NCBI GenBank assembly: GCA_015680685.1
Contig: MNCI01027140.1
Location: forward strand, 386,173 to 450,172
Reading direction: 5' to 3'
DNA: 64,000 nucleotides
Source: Gnetum montanum
Lineage: Eukaryota > Streptophyta > Gnetopsida > Gnetales > Gnetaceae
Shown piece after piece: positions 1 through 11,429 of the stretch. The stretch's first letter is position 1, and every line of letters starts with the position of its first letter. The notes under the pieces are model-generated. The model saw only the letters and a program-made list of their open reading frames with translations, did not search any database and was not told the origin of the DNA. A program made the translations under genes and the position numbers.

Positions 1-784
1 ATGCCCCAAAATGTTTTTAATTAAAATAATAATAATAATAATAATAAGAAATATTATTATTTATATATATATATATATAATAAATAATAATAATAATTTA
101 AAACAAAATTTTGCAAGGAACATAGGCCCTACAAGGGCTACCTTGGCTCTACAAGAGCTGTGTAGCCCTACAAAAGGTTGTGTTGGCCCTTGCATCATTA
201 CACTAGCATCGCCATACCTCCCATGTGTCTGCCGCTCACCTGCTCTCATTACACCACCTACACCATTTTCCTATTGTTGATTTCTTTGCTACCCCTTGCC
301 AGCCACTCTATTGTTAGCCATGCAAACCCCTACACTGGCTACGCATTCCCTCACTGAGTAGCGAGGCTCGATACAAATGCTTTTGTTGCACATCACATCC
401 TAGCCCTCTGTTAGCCACCACCACATTGTCTGCGCCTGCACAAGACCTCGCCTATTTTTGAAACACTAGTTGCATTTTTCACTACCTATCACCTACCATT
501 TCTATTGGCACATGCACTATCATCACCACTATTGCTAAAAAATCTACCGTGATTTTCAACTACCCATGCTACTTAGGGACACAGATGATGCCATCGATGA
601 CTACCTTCCATACCACCAAAACTACCTTCCATGTAGTTGAAAACCACCTCTCACACTGTCAAAAATCACCTTCCATGCTGTCAAACGCTACCTCTCATGT
701 AGCCAAAAACTACCTCTCACATCATCAAAAAGTGCCTCCCATGGCATTAAACACTGCCTCTTACACTGCCAAAAATCACCTCTC
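1..784. repeat. Repeat-rich left flank, no gene
   Basis: Positions about 25-105 are AAT/AT microsatellite. Positions 120-200 hold variants of a 'ccctacaagg' motif, and about 600-785 is a degenerate tandem repeat of roughly 40 bp built on 'aaaaaccacctctcacac'-like units. Short ORFs here are by-products of the repeats. Similar 'aggccctaa' repeats occur just right of the LTR element at 9886-10200, so both flanks may belong to one older repeat into which the element inserted. Confidence 0.6.
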
Positions 785-789
785 GCAAC
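785..789. repeat. Target-site duplication, left (GCAAC)
   Basis: Five bases directly before the LTR start TG at 790. The matching bases after the right LTR are GCGAC (9851-9855), one mismatch, as expected for an old insertion. Confidence 0.6.
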
Positions 790-2318
790 TGTACTAACCT
801 AAATCACCGATGTAAGGCTAGAGGAAAAAAAAACACAGAAATATCGTTGGGCAAACACAACTAACCCTACCTTCGCCTGAGGGCAAGCTGGAAAAGTAAA
901 CAAAGGTAGAGTGCCTTGGATGGTCTGCACGCAAATCAACCAAGGACTTCCCCAAGCATAAACTACGTCTTGCGCTGGGGTTATCGTAACAGATGCTTTA
1001 AAATGTAAACAGTGTGCATGAAATGTAAACAGAGATGTATGCAGGTATCAAAAACGTAAATAAAATGTAAATTGAATGTAAAATAGAGTAAACAGTATAA
1101 TGGCTGGTAAAACGAGCTGTACTGAATTTCTTAGAAAAGATGTGCACCAGTCAAAGTATAGTTGCACATGTAGATGGCAGGTCAAGCGCCAAGCCCTAGG
1201 GCAATGTGATGTGATGTGATGTGCTGTGCTTCAGAAGTGCTTGGATGTTAGGAGTGAGAGTGTGTCGAGTGCCCAAGGATTATTGGTCTGAGGTTTTTAA
1301 ACTGTTTAACTCAAAAATTTCCAACCACATTTATGAGAATTAACAGGGTATTTATAGGATTGGACCGGGCTCGGGTACTGAATTCATGAATGGAATCAAT
1401 GGTTGGGAGATGAGAGGAAGGTGGATCAAATGACACGTGTCGAGTGGACAGCTGTATGTAAGTTGGACATGTGTGAGCAAGCTACATTCTTGACCAGGTT
1501 CATCGTATCTTACAATGTGTGGGTCACTCAAGCCCATGGAAATACATACAATTTAGAATGTAAGGGCTCGACAAGCTCACAAATCAAAATTTACAATGTT
1601 TGACAAGAAAAATTAACCCTAGCTCACTTGAAACTTCTAGATCTTGGGTTTGACCACTTTGACCGCTGCAAGATGCTTGATTCGGGTGGTTTCGTGGCTA
1701 TTTGAGGCTTGTCTGATTGTGATTGACAAATTGAGCCTGAAAGTGCCTTGTTTCGAGTTATTTATGGTAAGTCACGCTGGAGTCATGCTACAGCATGACA
1801 TGTAGCGTGACAGCATGATATGACTCGATAATGATGGACCTTGTTCGAAATTGTGATTTTGAAACTTGATTTTTAAGTGCAACTACTGTATGGCTAGTTG
1901 ATCCTGAGAGTGATCTGAAATCTTGAATTTTAGCCTGGATGTAACTTGTTTGGGACCACCTTGAGGATGTCAATCTGTAGTCACGTTGCAGCATGACATG
2001 TAGTGTGACATGTGAAATCATCAAAAAAACTTGCAATTTTGAGTTGAAATCTGGCATTCCAGAAGTTGGGACTAAAGTTGTCAAGAATGTGCTTTGAGGA
2101 TGACTTGCACACTATAGATCAGGTCATTTTGGCTCAGTTTTGAGACTTCGAGAGTTGGTCACGTCATGTGCAAGCTTCCAACTTGATAAGATGAGCAAGC
2201 TGGCTTGATTTAGCTGAGCGTGGCTTCCATGCCTTAGCCAAATTTTGCCTCCTGAAAGCTCAAAAGGGCTTGAGCCATTCTTGTTTCAAAGCCCTAGGCC
2301 AAAATTAGTGGTGTTTCA
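790..2318 (-). repeat. 3' LTR of the gag-only element
   Basis: Begins TGTACTAACC and ends GTGTTTCA. It aligns along its length with 8343-9850, for example the stretch around 'gtagagtgccttggatgg' near 910 and 8450. About 1529 bp. Confidence 0.88.
1349..1358 (-). promoter_or_regulatory. LTR TATA box
   Basis: The minus strand reads CCTATAAATA. The same motif is conserved at the equivalent place in the other LTR (8900-8909), which supports minus-strand transcription of the element. Confidence 0.6.
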
Positions 2319-2332
2319 TTGGCCCCTCTTTA
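2319..2332 (-). other. Polypurine tract
   Basis: The minus strand reads AAAGAGGGGCC immediately upstream of the 3' LTR. This fixes the element orientation as minus and agrees with the coding strand of gag and protease. Confidence 0.7.
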
Positions 2333-4453
2333 TTGATGTCTAGAGGAATCCACCCGAGAGGCGTCGACAAAGAAGTGCAAAACACCATGAACAAACAAGT
2401 ACCAAGAATAAACCGTCTGCCCTTGGTCGGATGTCATTGCACCATTTTCAAAAGTACATGGAATTGAGCGAATGTGATTCAAGATGCAAGGGAATTGGTT
2501 GTAACTAGGGGAATTCAGGAGTTGATCAAGGATTATAATTACTGCTGGGAGAGGAAATGGTCTTAAGCAATATCTTTGGTCCTTGTCAGTAGTCGGTGTT
2601 CAGTAGACTTGGAGCCAAGACATAGGAGGTGCATTCTTTGGAGAAACAGGACTCTTATAGAGTGTTTATGGGGCCTGTTGTAAATAGCCAAAGCCATGTG
2701 ATAATGTGCAACATAGTCTCTTTGAGACACAAGTGTAACTATTTTTGAAGACAATTGCCTTCTCACTTGGGGCTTGTATGAGAATAAACAATATTCTTTG
2801 GTTTATGATGTTAATGGGGTCATGAAGCATTGTTCCATGCATTTTTCTCTTTGACCTTTTTGGTCTTTTTCTTTTTTGTTTGTTTCTTCTTTTCTTTTGT
2901 TTTTACTTTGTTTTGTCTTTCTTTTTCTTTTCTTTTTTTTCTTTGGTCTTTTTGAAAGAGCTTGCCTTTAGTGTTGTGATCATGTTCGAGTGCTTGCATT
3001 TTGCATCATGTGCTATGCACTGTGTTTTGTGTCACAATTGCTTAGAGAGTCACAATATGCAATAATGTGTCAAGAGTTTTGAGTTGAATGGAATGTATCC
3101 AAGGGTGTAATTGAATAGGATAATTGGGACGTGATGGGGAAATAGGAGATGTATCAAGGATTGGAAATGTACTTATGAACAGATTGATTAACCCAGTTAC
3201 GTGCGTTAGGAAGAATGTGATGTCTTGTCATCATGATGAAGTGCATCTATGCACGAACACCTCAGGAGTGTCATCTTGCAAACACAACTCCAAGAAGATA
3301 AGAAAAACACAAGTGAATCGGTTAACTAAGCACTTTAAACCAAGAGATGGAGTTACCACATGCAATTTTCAAAGCAAACAGAATTATAAACAACATTAGC
3401 TTCATTAGTATCCATCTGCAGCAAGTCTTTGTGGAACAAATACAGCCAGTTGTAGCAACATATCTTTTCAAACTTTCCTGGTCATTGATGATGTCACCAG
3501 TTTATAGTCTTAGTAGACTATTGTATGTTAGTTTCATGTCATGACCCTTTGGATGGTGCCAGTTTAGTGTTGTAGCAAATGGTGCATTGCTAGTTTATAG
3601 TCATGGCAGACTGTAAAGAGGCAAACTAGTTTATAGTCTTAGTGGATTTTGGATTCTGGTTTCATGTCATGGTAGATAGATGTGGCAGTTTAGCGTCATA
3701 CCAGACAGAGCTTTGTGGTGTCAATTTATTGTCATGATTCTAGGACTTTTTGTGGTATCAGTTTTAGGTCATGATTCCAGGACTTATCTGTGGTATCAGT
3801 TTTAAGTCATGATGCCAAGACTTGTCTGTGGTATTAGTTTTAAGTCATGATGCTAGGACTTGTCTATGGTATCATTTGTAAGTCATGATGCTAGGACTAT
3901 GTCTGTGGTATCAGTTTTAAGTCATGATGCTAGGACTATCTGTGCCAATTTATAGTCTTAGCGGACTGTTGCTTACCTTGCTTGTGTAAGGTGTGATGCT
4001 GCATGCATGGTCATGTTGTGTGTCTACAAGATCCTATAAAGATCAACTAGGAATAAAACAACATCAAGCGACACCTGTTGTACATAGAGTTAAAATGTAT
4101 GAATGAAAGAAAAGCAACGCATGATAGTTTTAGGCTGTTCTGGGCCGTAAGCTAGTTTAAGGCCTTTTCGGGCCATGTGTTTTTGTAGTTTTATGTTTTT
4201 CAAATGCACTATGTAAACTAAGTTGATGAATGTGTAAAAAAGAAAAATGTGTGATCTAAGTGAACGGACAAAATGTAAATGCATAAGCTAGTGTAATGTA
4301 AACAAAAGTCAAAAATGCATGTCAAAGGGGTAGGTAGGCACCTACATTTTTGGCCAAGGGAAAGTCTTGGTCATGTAGTTGCTTCCTAACTAGGCATCAA
4401 TTAGGGAGCATGCATGGTTTAGAATCCTTTGGGGGGCTGTCGACTTCAACCAC
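2333..4453 (-). other. Non-coding 3' internal region of the gag-only element
   Basis: About 2.1 kb between protease and PPT, where an autonomous element would carry RT, RNase H and integrase. I see no pol motif. It contains T-rich tracts (2860-2950) and the tandem array at 3490-3970. The small ORFs here show no family likeness. Confidence 0.7.
3490..3970. repeat. Degenerate minisatellite, about 39-bp unit
   Basis: Successive units resemble 'gtatcagttttaagtcatga' followed by 'tgctaggacttgtctgtg', clearest at 3750-3950. Looser units with 'tagtttatagtcttag' lie at 3500-3680. Similar words appear in the gag 3' region (5640-5700), so the array may have arisen from element coding sequence. Confidence 0.75.
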
Positions 4454-5578
4454 TCATTCAGGTATGTTAGCCTTAAGTGTTGTGTTGGTTACTATAGGTG
4501 TACCACCAAGAAACTCTTCTTCTAAAACTTGCACCATGTTTATGTCATGGATAGTCAAAGAGAAAGCATTATCACCATGGATGATAACTTGACCACCTTC
4601 GTATGAAAGGTGGATTTCTTGGTGGATGGGAGAGGAGATGGCCCTTAGTTGGCCTAGCCAATGCCTACCTAGAATCATGTTGTAGTCTGGCATCTTGTCG
4701 ACGACTATAAAGTTTGCAAACATGGGGTGCTGGTCCCCTATCGTGAAGGTGATGTGGATTGTACCATTAATGGCTACACGTGCTCCATCGAAGGCATTTA
4801 AAAACTCGATTTCAGTCAATTGAAAGTTGTGTGTTAGGCCTAATTGTTCAGTGACGAAGTGTGTGACAACGTTTTCTTCCGCTCCATCATCAAAGTGTAC
4901 TCTACGTACTGTGTATTTTCCGATGCTTACACTAGTGTTCAATGGTGCATGTGTGACCTCCCCTTGTGTGGGGTTGACTTTTACTGCATTATTGTGGAAC
5001 GCTAAAGATGTTGAACTTGATTCTTGTGGTGGAGGGGGTAGCATTATTGCATGGATGGATGCCTCATTTGCAGGGATGTCCTCTATAACAGGAATAGAGG
5101 CCAAGATCTTGGCCAATGTTTGGCAGTGAGTAGATGAAGTCATGACTAGGTCATATAAGCTCAATGTTGTGTTCTTTTTCTTGAGCATTTGTTTTACTTG
5201 GGTTAGTGCAGCTACAAAGTCCTTGTCATTAGCTGTTGTGTTGGCTTTGACTTCCTCTCTGTAGCTTGAGAGACAGACCTCTCAGGAGGGGGACTTAGGC
5301 TTAGTTTGCTTGGGGGTAGGGGCCCTATTGTTTAGTTGTTGTTTGCTAGTTGTGGCCTTTGCTTCGACTGTGGGGGTTGTGAGATGCCTGTTTGTCCTCT
5401 TGCATTGCCATTTGGTGGACCTACCTAGGTTGCTAGTGGGGTAGACTCTCGAGGAGGGAGGGATCGAGATGTTGCCCACTGTTGGGCATCAGGTAGGTGA
5501 GGGGCCATCACGTCATGGCCCCCTTATGATAAAGGGTGGCTTAGAAGTTGTTGTGGGGGTTGTTGTGTGACTAACTTG
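4454..5578 (-). pseudogene. Retropepsin-like protease domain of the gag-only element
   Basis: The ORF 5188-4454 encodes 244 aa. The region HFDDGAEENVVTHF corresponds to the D-[ST]-G-A active-site loop of retroviral aspartic proteases, here DDGA. Downstream MPDYNMILGRHWL matches the 'hydrophobic-ILGR-x-WL' motif that ends these domains. The known role of the family is to cleave the gag polyprotein in the virus-like particle. The segment 5479-5282 lies in the same frame upstream, separated by a stop, and both are in frame with gag (6175 and 6793 differ from 5188 by multiples of three). The original product was therefore a single gag-protease polyprotein, now broken by nonsense mutations near 5282 and 5579. 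No RT follows. Not expected to be functional. Confidence 0.75.
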
Positions 5579-6960
5579 TCATGGCACCTTGATCACGAAA
5601 GGTTGCTTAGCAATTTTTGTTGCTGCGTCATGCCAGTTTAACGTCTTAGCAGACGGGTCATGCCAGTTTAACATCTTAGTAGATGGGTCATTTGGAACTT
5701 TGATGACAAAGGGTGTTGTGGATGTATAAGGTGGCACTTTGATAACAAAGGGAGGCCTCTTGTTTGTGAAGGCTGGGGAAATCCTTACCTTGTTGGGAGG
5801 CACCCGAATCCCGAAAGGTTGTTGCATAGGTTTGGGCTTGCCACCTATGCTAATTAAGTTTATGACATAGGAGGCATCATTTGAATTGGATTGACTTGCT
5901 GTGTCAATCACTAGTTGGCCTTGTTCTATCATCCCTTGCAGGTCATCTTGCAAGGCATGACAATTGTCTATACTATGACCATCCATTTGATGGTAATGAT
6001 AGTATTGGTCTAGTTTAAAGTGTTGTGGGACCAGGGGCTCACTTGCTACTACTAAGGTGGGGTTCCTTAGTATCTCGTAGTACCTGTCATGTTTTTGGCG
6101 AGTAATCTCTGACATGTGTTTGTGTTGGATTTGCTCAACTTTCAAGAGTTGCTCCAATAGTTGAGAGGGTTGCATCGGTAGTGGTGTATACTTTGAGCAG
6201 TCCTTGCACTAAAAGTTGGGCCTTGGGGTGGCCCCTGCCAATGTAGGTGAGTTGACACCAAATTTGGTGGCTTTGTCAGCTAGGGCTTTAGGTTGCTTAG
6301 CTATTGGACCCCAGTTGGTTGCTTTTGTGCTTGTGGCCATCATTGCCACTGTTGTGTTTTGTTTACGAGTGTGTTGGTTCTTATAGGCCACATAAGCTGG
6401 GTCATTGCTAGCTTGCGTTACTTCCTCTATGTTCTTAATTTGTGCAAATGCTTGGCTCAAGATATGGGCTTTCAAATAATAAAATTTTGATTTAACAAAG
6501 TCATTCATGGCTGCCTTAAGGATGGTAAGTAGATATGTTTCAGGGATGGGCTCATGAAGTTCATTGAGAGTTGCACTCCACCTTTGGATAAATTTTTGTG
6601 CTAGCTCTAATGGCACCTGTTTAATCCGAATTAGGCTATCTAGTGTGTCTTCAGGCTCTAGATTATATTTAAAATGGATAACAAACTGATGTAACAAATC
6701 TTCCAGAGAGGATATGGAGTTACGAGGTAAATCTCGGTACCAGTCTAAGGCTTTTCCTATTAAGGGACATAGCAAATATATGCAGAATTGCATGAGGCTA
6801 GGCTTGAAGTAATAGACATTCTGTTTGAAATGTTACTAGGTGAGCGTTCGGGTCTCCCTCTCCATTGTACTTGGTAAGTTGGGATAACAAAACTCCCTTT
6901 GGCAAGGTTAGTGGTGGGATCGTGGGATCGATTAGATCATCTTAATAGAAGTCTAGTACC
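5579..6960 (-). pseudogene. Ty3-gypsy-type gag, broken
   Basis: The segment 6793-6209 carries the retrotransposon gag domain (PF03732 type): IGKALDWYRDLPRNSISSLE followed by a region with the family spacing (FIQRWSATLNELHEP). The upstream part, including NGEGDPNAHLVTFQTEC, is readable to about 6960 in another frame, so a frameshift lies near 6800-6830. A stop at 6209 then interrupts the ORF, and reading resumes in the same frame at 6175-5579. That part has a decayed zinc-knuckle-like motif (YYHYHQMDGHSIDNC, with Y where the first two Cys are expected) and three copies of PFVIKVP. Gag forms the particle shell and binds the RNA. This copy is dead, but the domain is easy to recognise. Confidence 0.82.
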
Positions 6961-8342
6961 TTAACTTCCTCAATGTTCATAGTTTTAAGGCATTTTAATT
7001 CCTTTGCTAATGGATACATCATTTTTTTCGTGTCAACCCATTCTTGGGCAGTAGGCAGACCAGTGGTTTGGGTTGGTGGTGGTTGGTGGTGACTCGATTG
7101 TGGCAATGTTTGTGGAAAGAGAGATTGTTGAACTATTGTTTACTACGATGGGACAACATTCGAGGCTAAGATCATGGGATGTGGTACACTGTAGTGAGTA
7201 GACGGGTTTTGCTGAACAGCTGGTGGACCCACTGCATGGTCATAGGTTGTGAAGTGATCATTGGTACTTGTGGGATTTGCACTTGAGGTATGTAATGGAT
7301 GGACATGAAAGCAGGCATGACCGATGGCATCCCAATCACTTAAGGTCAAAAAGTTGTTCCTGCATTAGTTTGAGAAGGAGGTTGTTGGGATTGTATTTGT
7401 AGAGGTATGATGGAAGTGGATGCATTGGATTGAACGTTGGACTTGGAGAAGATGGAAATGGGAATGGCTACTTCCTGTAGAGAAGCTGGTTGTGGAAAGA
7501 TAGCTTCTTCCAGGAAAGGTTGAAATAATGGGTTTGTATAGGTGTGAGGACTAACAGTATGGTATGAATCCCCATGTTCAGATTGGGTTGCAAATTCGTC
7601 CTCTTCATCTCCACCTTGAAGCTCTATCGGAGGTGTCTATAAGGCTTGGCTTCTTGCCTTGAGAAGCTGGGATATGTGTTTATGGTGGTGTTCAGAGAGC
7701 GGGATTATGTCAAATGTTGAGGGGATGAATTCATGACCTCCTTTGTGGATAAGTTCATAGTCTCGCTTTGCTTCTCTCTCTACATGATCGATGGGTAAGT
7801 TAGCTTGGATCTTAACATAGATGAAGTTATATTGTTCAGTCGTGAGATTTGCATTAGGGTCTTTGCCCTATAACTTGAGTGACTGGTGCATAGGGCCTTG
7901 AGGATTTATCTGTTCAATAACAATTATGGATTCCATAGTGGTCACAAGGTTCGAGGTTTCAGTCCCAAAGTCAGAGGTCAGCAGTGTCACCAGGTTAATT
8001 TGGGAGGCTTCCATAATGAACGTGAGTGAACTGAGCTAGATGGGCTGAATGCAAGCAAATGCAGTGTGACAAGCACAGGGTGAAAACTACAACATAGCAT
8101 GATAACTGCAACACAGCATGACAAGACAGCATGACAATTACAAGACAACATGACAACTACAAGATAGCGTGACAATTGCAAGACAGCGTGACAACTGCAA
8201 GATAGCATGAAAACTGCAAGACAGCATGACAACTGCAAGATAGAATGAAAATTGCAATAGGGAGACTCACAGGAATAGGATGAATAATTTTTGACGTTTT
8301 AAAGACAACAGGCAAGTGGCCCTCCTTCTAGCACAAATTTAC
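6961..8342 (-). other. 5' leader of the gag-only element
   Basis: Untranslated leader and decayed 5' gag between the 5' LTR and the recognisable gag domain. The strongest feature is the minisatellite at 8085-8260. Next to the LTR the minus strand reads GTAAATTTGTGCTAGAAGGA. It should contain the primer-binding site, but I could not assign a tRNA. Confidence 0.55.
8085..8260. repeat. Minisatellite, about 17-20 bp unit
   Basis: About nine imperfect copies of 'acagcatgacaactgcaag' inside the leader of the gag-only element. The cysteine-rich 83-aa ORF on the minus strand here is a translation of this repeat, not a gene. Confidence 0.85.
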
Positions 8343-9850
8343 TGTACTGACCTAAATCTTTGGTGTAAGGATGGAAGTAAAAAAACACTGAAAGATCGTC
8401 GGTGACCCTGGCTTCGCCCAAGGGCAAGCTAGAAAAGTAAATGAAGGTAGAGTGCCTTGGATGGTCTACATGCAAATCAACCAAGGCCTTCCCTGAGTGT
8501 AAACTATAGCTTGCACTAGGGTTATCGTAACATATGCTTTAAAACGTAAACAGTGCACATGAAATGTAAACAGAGATGTATGCATGTATCAAAAATGTAA
8601 ACAAAACATAAATTGAATGTAAAACAGAGTAAATAGTATAATGGTTGGCAAAACGAGCTGTATTGAATTCCTTAGAAAAGATGTGCACCAATCAAAGCGT
8701 AGCTACACGTGTAGATGGCAAGTCAAGCGCTAAGCCATGGGGCAATGTGATGTGATGTGATGTGATGTAAGGTGTTGTTCTTTAGAAGTGCTTGGATGCT
8801 AGGAGTCAAAGTGTGCCAAGTGCCCAAGGATCACCGATTTGAGTTTTTTAAACTATTTAACTCAAAAATTATCAACCATGTTTATGAGAATTAACAGGAT
8901 ATTTATAGGATTGGGTTGGGCTCGGGTACTAAATTCATGAATGGAATCGACGACTGGGAGATGAGAGGAAGGCAGATCAAGTGACACTTATCGAGTGGAC
9001 AGCTATATGTGAGTTGGATGTGTGTGAGCAAGCTGCGTTCTTGACCAGGTTCATCGTATCTTACAATGTGTGGGTTACTCAAGCACATGGCAATACATAC
9101 AATTTCGAATGTGAGGGCTCGGCAAGCCCACAAATCAAAATTTACAATGTTTGACAAGAAAAATTAACCCTGGCTTGCTTGAAACTTCTAGATCTTGGGT
9201 TTGACCACTTTGACCACTACAGGATGCCTGATTCGAGTGGTTCCGTGGCTATTTGAGGCTTTTCTGACTGTGATTGACAAATTGAGTCTGAAAGTGCCTT
9301 GTTTTGAGCTATTTATGGTAAGTAATGCTAGAGTCACACTACAACGTGACATGACTCGAAACTGATGGACCTTGTTCAAAATTGTGATTTTGAAGCTTGA
9401 TTTTTGAGTGCAACTACTGTATGGATAATTGATCCTGAGAGTGATTTGAAATCTTGAATTTTAGCCTGGATGTAACTTGTTTGGGACCACTTTGAGGATG
9501 TCATGCTGTAGTCACTCTACAGCATGACATGTAGTGTGACACATGAAATCATCAAAAAAAACTTGTGATTTTGAGTTGAAATCTAGCATTCTGGAAGTTG
9601 GGATTGAAGCTATCAAGGATGTGCTCTAAGGATGACTTGCACGCTGTAGATCAGGTCGTTTTGGCTTAGTTTTGAGACTCTGGGAGTTGGTCACGTCGTG
9701 GGCAAGCTTCTAACTTGACAGGATGAGCAAGCTGGATTGATTTAGCTAAGCCTGGTTTCCATGCCTTATCCAAATTTTGCCTCCTAAAAGCTTGAAAGGG
9801 CTTGAGTAATTCTTGTTTCAAAGTGCTAGGCCGAAATTAGTGATGTTTCA
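8343..9850 (-). repeat. 5' LTR of the gag-only element
   Basis: Begins TGTACTGACC and ends GATGTTTCA, about 1508 bp. It is the partner of 790-2318, with a conserved TATA motif at 8900-8909 (minus). Confidence 0.88.
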
Positions 9851-9855
9851 GCGAC
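9851..9855. repeat. Target-site duplication, right (GCGAC)
   Basis: Pairs with GCAAC at 785-789, 4 of 5 bases matching. Confidence 0.55.
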
Positions 9856-9885
9856 GTCGATCATTGCCTCTCCTACCATAGATCA

Positions 9886-10210
9886 TTGCCTCCTCCTCCA
9901 ACATCAATGCATTTTGAGGGTCACATTGGCCTCATTTGGGGCTATGCAAGCCATGTGGAGGGTTGCAGGCACCCTAAGGGGGGCATGTATGCCCTAAGGA
10001 GGGCCATGAAAAGCCTTAGGGAGGGTCATATAGGCCCTAAGAAGGGTCATGTGAGCCCAAAAAGGGTCATGTAGGCCTTGAAAAAGGACCATATGAGCCC
10101 TAGGAGGGCCTACATGAGCCCAGTAATGGGTCATGTGAGCCCTAAATAGGGCTATGTGAGCCTAAGGATGGGTTGTAAAAGCCATAAAAAGGGGCTACAT
10201 AGGCTTGGGT
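9886..10210. repeat. Minisatellite of about 21 bp
   Basis: Repeated 'gggtcatgtgagccctaa' variants, at least a dozen units. The ORF at 9886-10074 is generated by this repeat. The unit resembles motifs in 120-190, on the other side of the inserted element. Confidence 0.8.
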
Positions 10211-11429
10211 TGTGCCACCTATTGCAGCCCCTTTTCCACCAACTTTGTCATTGCCACCACCACCATTGTCGATGCGCATCTCCATCTACCGTGTTGCTTA
10301 CCTCGTCTATGTTTCTTGCCCCACTACCATCTATCACTCAACCACCTCATAGCCACCTAGGCCACCACTGGCATACCACCTAGGCCATCATTGGTGTGCC
10401 ACCATGGTCGTTGTTGCTGTTGACATGAAAACGACAAATTCTCCATCACTTGACGAAAAAATTGAAATTTTAATCAATTGATAAAAAATTCAAAAATTTC
10501 ATCATCAAACAATTAATTCAAATTAAAAATGTGCTAAAATAAATTTCAAAAATAGAATTTGATGCATTGTTAGAACTAGAGACAAAAATTCCACAATTAA
10601 GCATGCTCACCTTGGAGTAGAACTGGGATGGGTGATCTCTCATGAAGTCTTATTTTTCACACCAAAGGTCCTAGACTCCAAAAGGTATAACTTTTGATTT
10701 CAAAAGCCTTTTTTGGCAAATGAAAAGTTGTTTCCTATGTTTTTTAACCTTCTGGACCCAATGGTGAAGTTAGATCCATCCTAGGAAACCCCAAAAATTA
10801 TTTTTTACTCCTTGCCCAACCTAATTCCTCAACATCATCAAAAGTTTAATTTTTACACAACTTGAACATATGATATCCATTTTCAACATATGAATAGTTA
10901 TTTCCAACATTTTTCACCCTTTTGAACTCAATGGTGAGGTTATGTTTATCATTTGAGCACCCAATAATTCAATGATATCACAAATTCAACCTTTTGGTCT
11001 TTAAGATTTAGTGCATAACCCTTACAAATAGTCTTAAGATCACTATGGCATGTCATTAATTACACTGCTAGAGTTGGTATTTTTAAGGGGGGTAAAAAGG
11101 CCATTAAGAATTAGATAATATAATTACATATTAGTAAAATTATATGATTTTACTAAAAATTACTAAAATTAGATAATGTAATTCTAAAAATAGATAATGT
11201 AGTTATTTAGTTGATGTAGTTGATTATTAGTTGATGTAGTTGATTATTAGTTGATGTATTAATTAGAGAATTAGTTGAGGAAATAGAACAATCTTCAACT
11301 ATCAAGAAAAGGGTATATTAATCCATCCTGCAATCAAAACATAGGGCAAAGCAACATGGAGAATCAAAATATCATTTCAATAAGGATTATGATACTCATG
11401 AAGAGAAATGATTTAAAAAGTATTTAAGA
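10211..11429. other. No gene recognised
   Basis: GC-rich to 10430, then AT-rich. A 20-bp unit (tagttgatgtagttgattat) is repeated about 2.5 times at 11208-11260. Nothing else could be assigned. Confidence 0.5.

Larger units (their letters stand above)
790..9850 (-). mobile_element. Non-autonomous Ty3-gypsy-like LTR element (gag and protease only)
   Basis: A full LTR element of about 9.06 kb on the minus strand. It has two similar LTRs (790-2318 and 8343-9850), both running TGTACT...TTTCA, a purine tract next to the left LTR, and near-matching 5-bp flanks. The internal 6 kb encodes a gypsy-type gag domain and a retropepsin-like domain in one frame on the minus strand. Between the protease stop (4454) and the 3' LTR (2318) there is only non-coding, repeat-rich sequence. 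No reverse transcriptase, RNase H or integrase motif was found in any frame. This matches the published description of TR-GAG elements, non-autonomous LTR elements that keep GAG. The LTRs differ at many sites, so the insertion is old. Alternatives are an autonomous element that lost pol by deletion, or a chimera. Confidence 0.85.

Noticed and set aside
2880-3065. Phe-rich, membrane-like small ORF
   Set aside because: Produced by a T-rich tract inside a non-coding part of an LTR element.
7987-8238. Cysteine-rich 83-aa ORF on the minus strand
   Set aside because: Entirely translated minisatellite; the Cys pattern follows the repeat unit.
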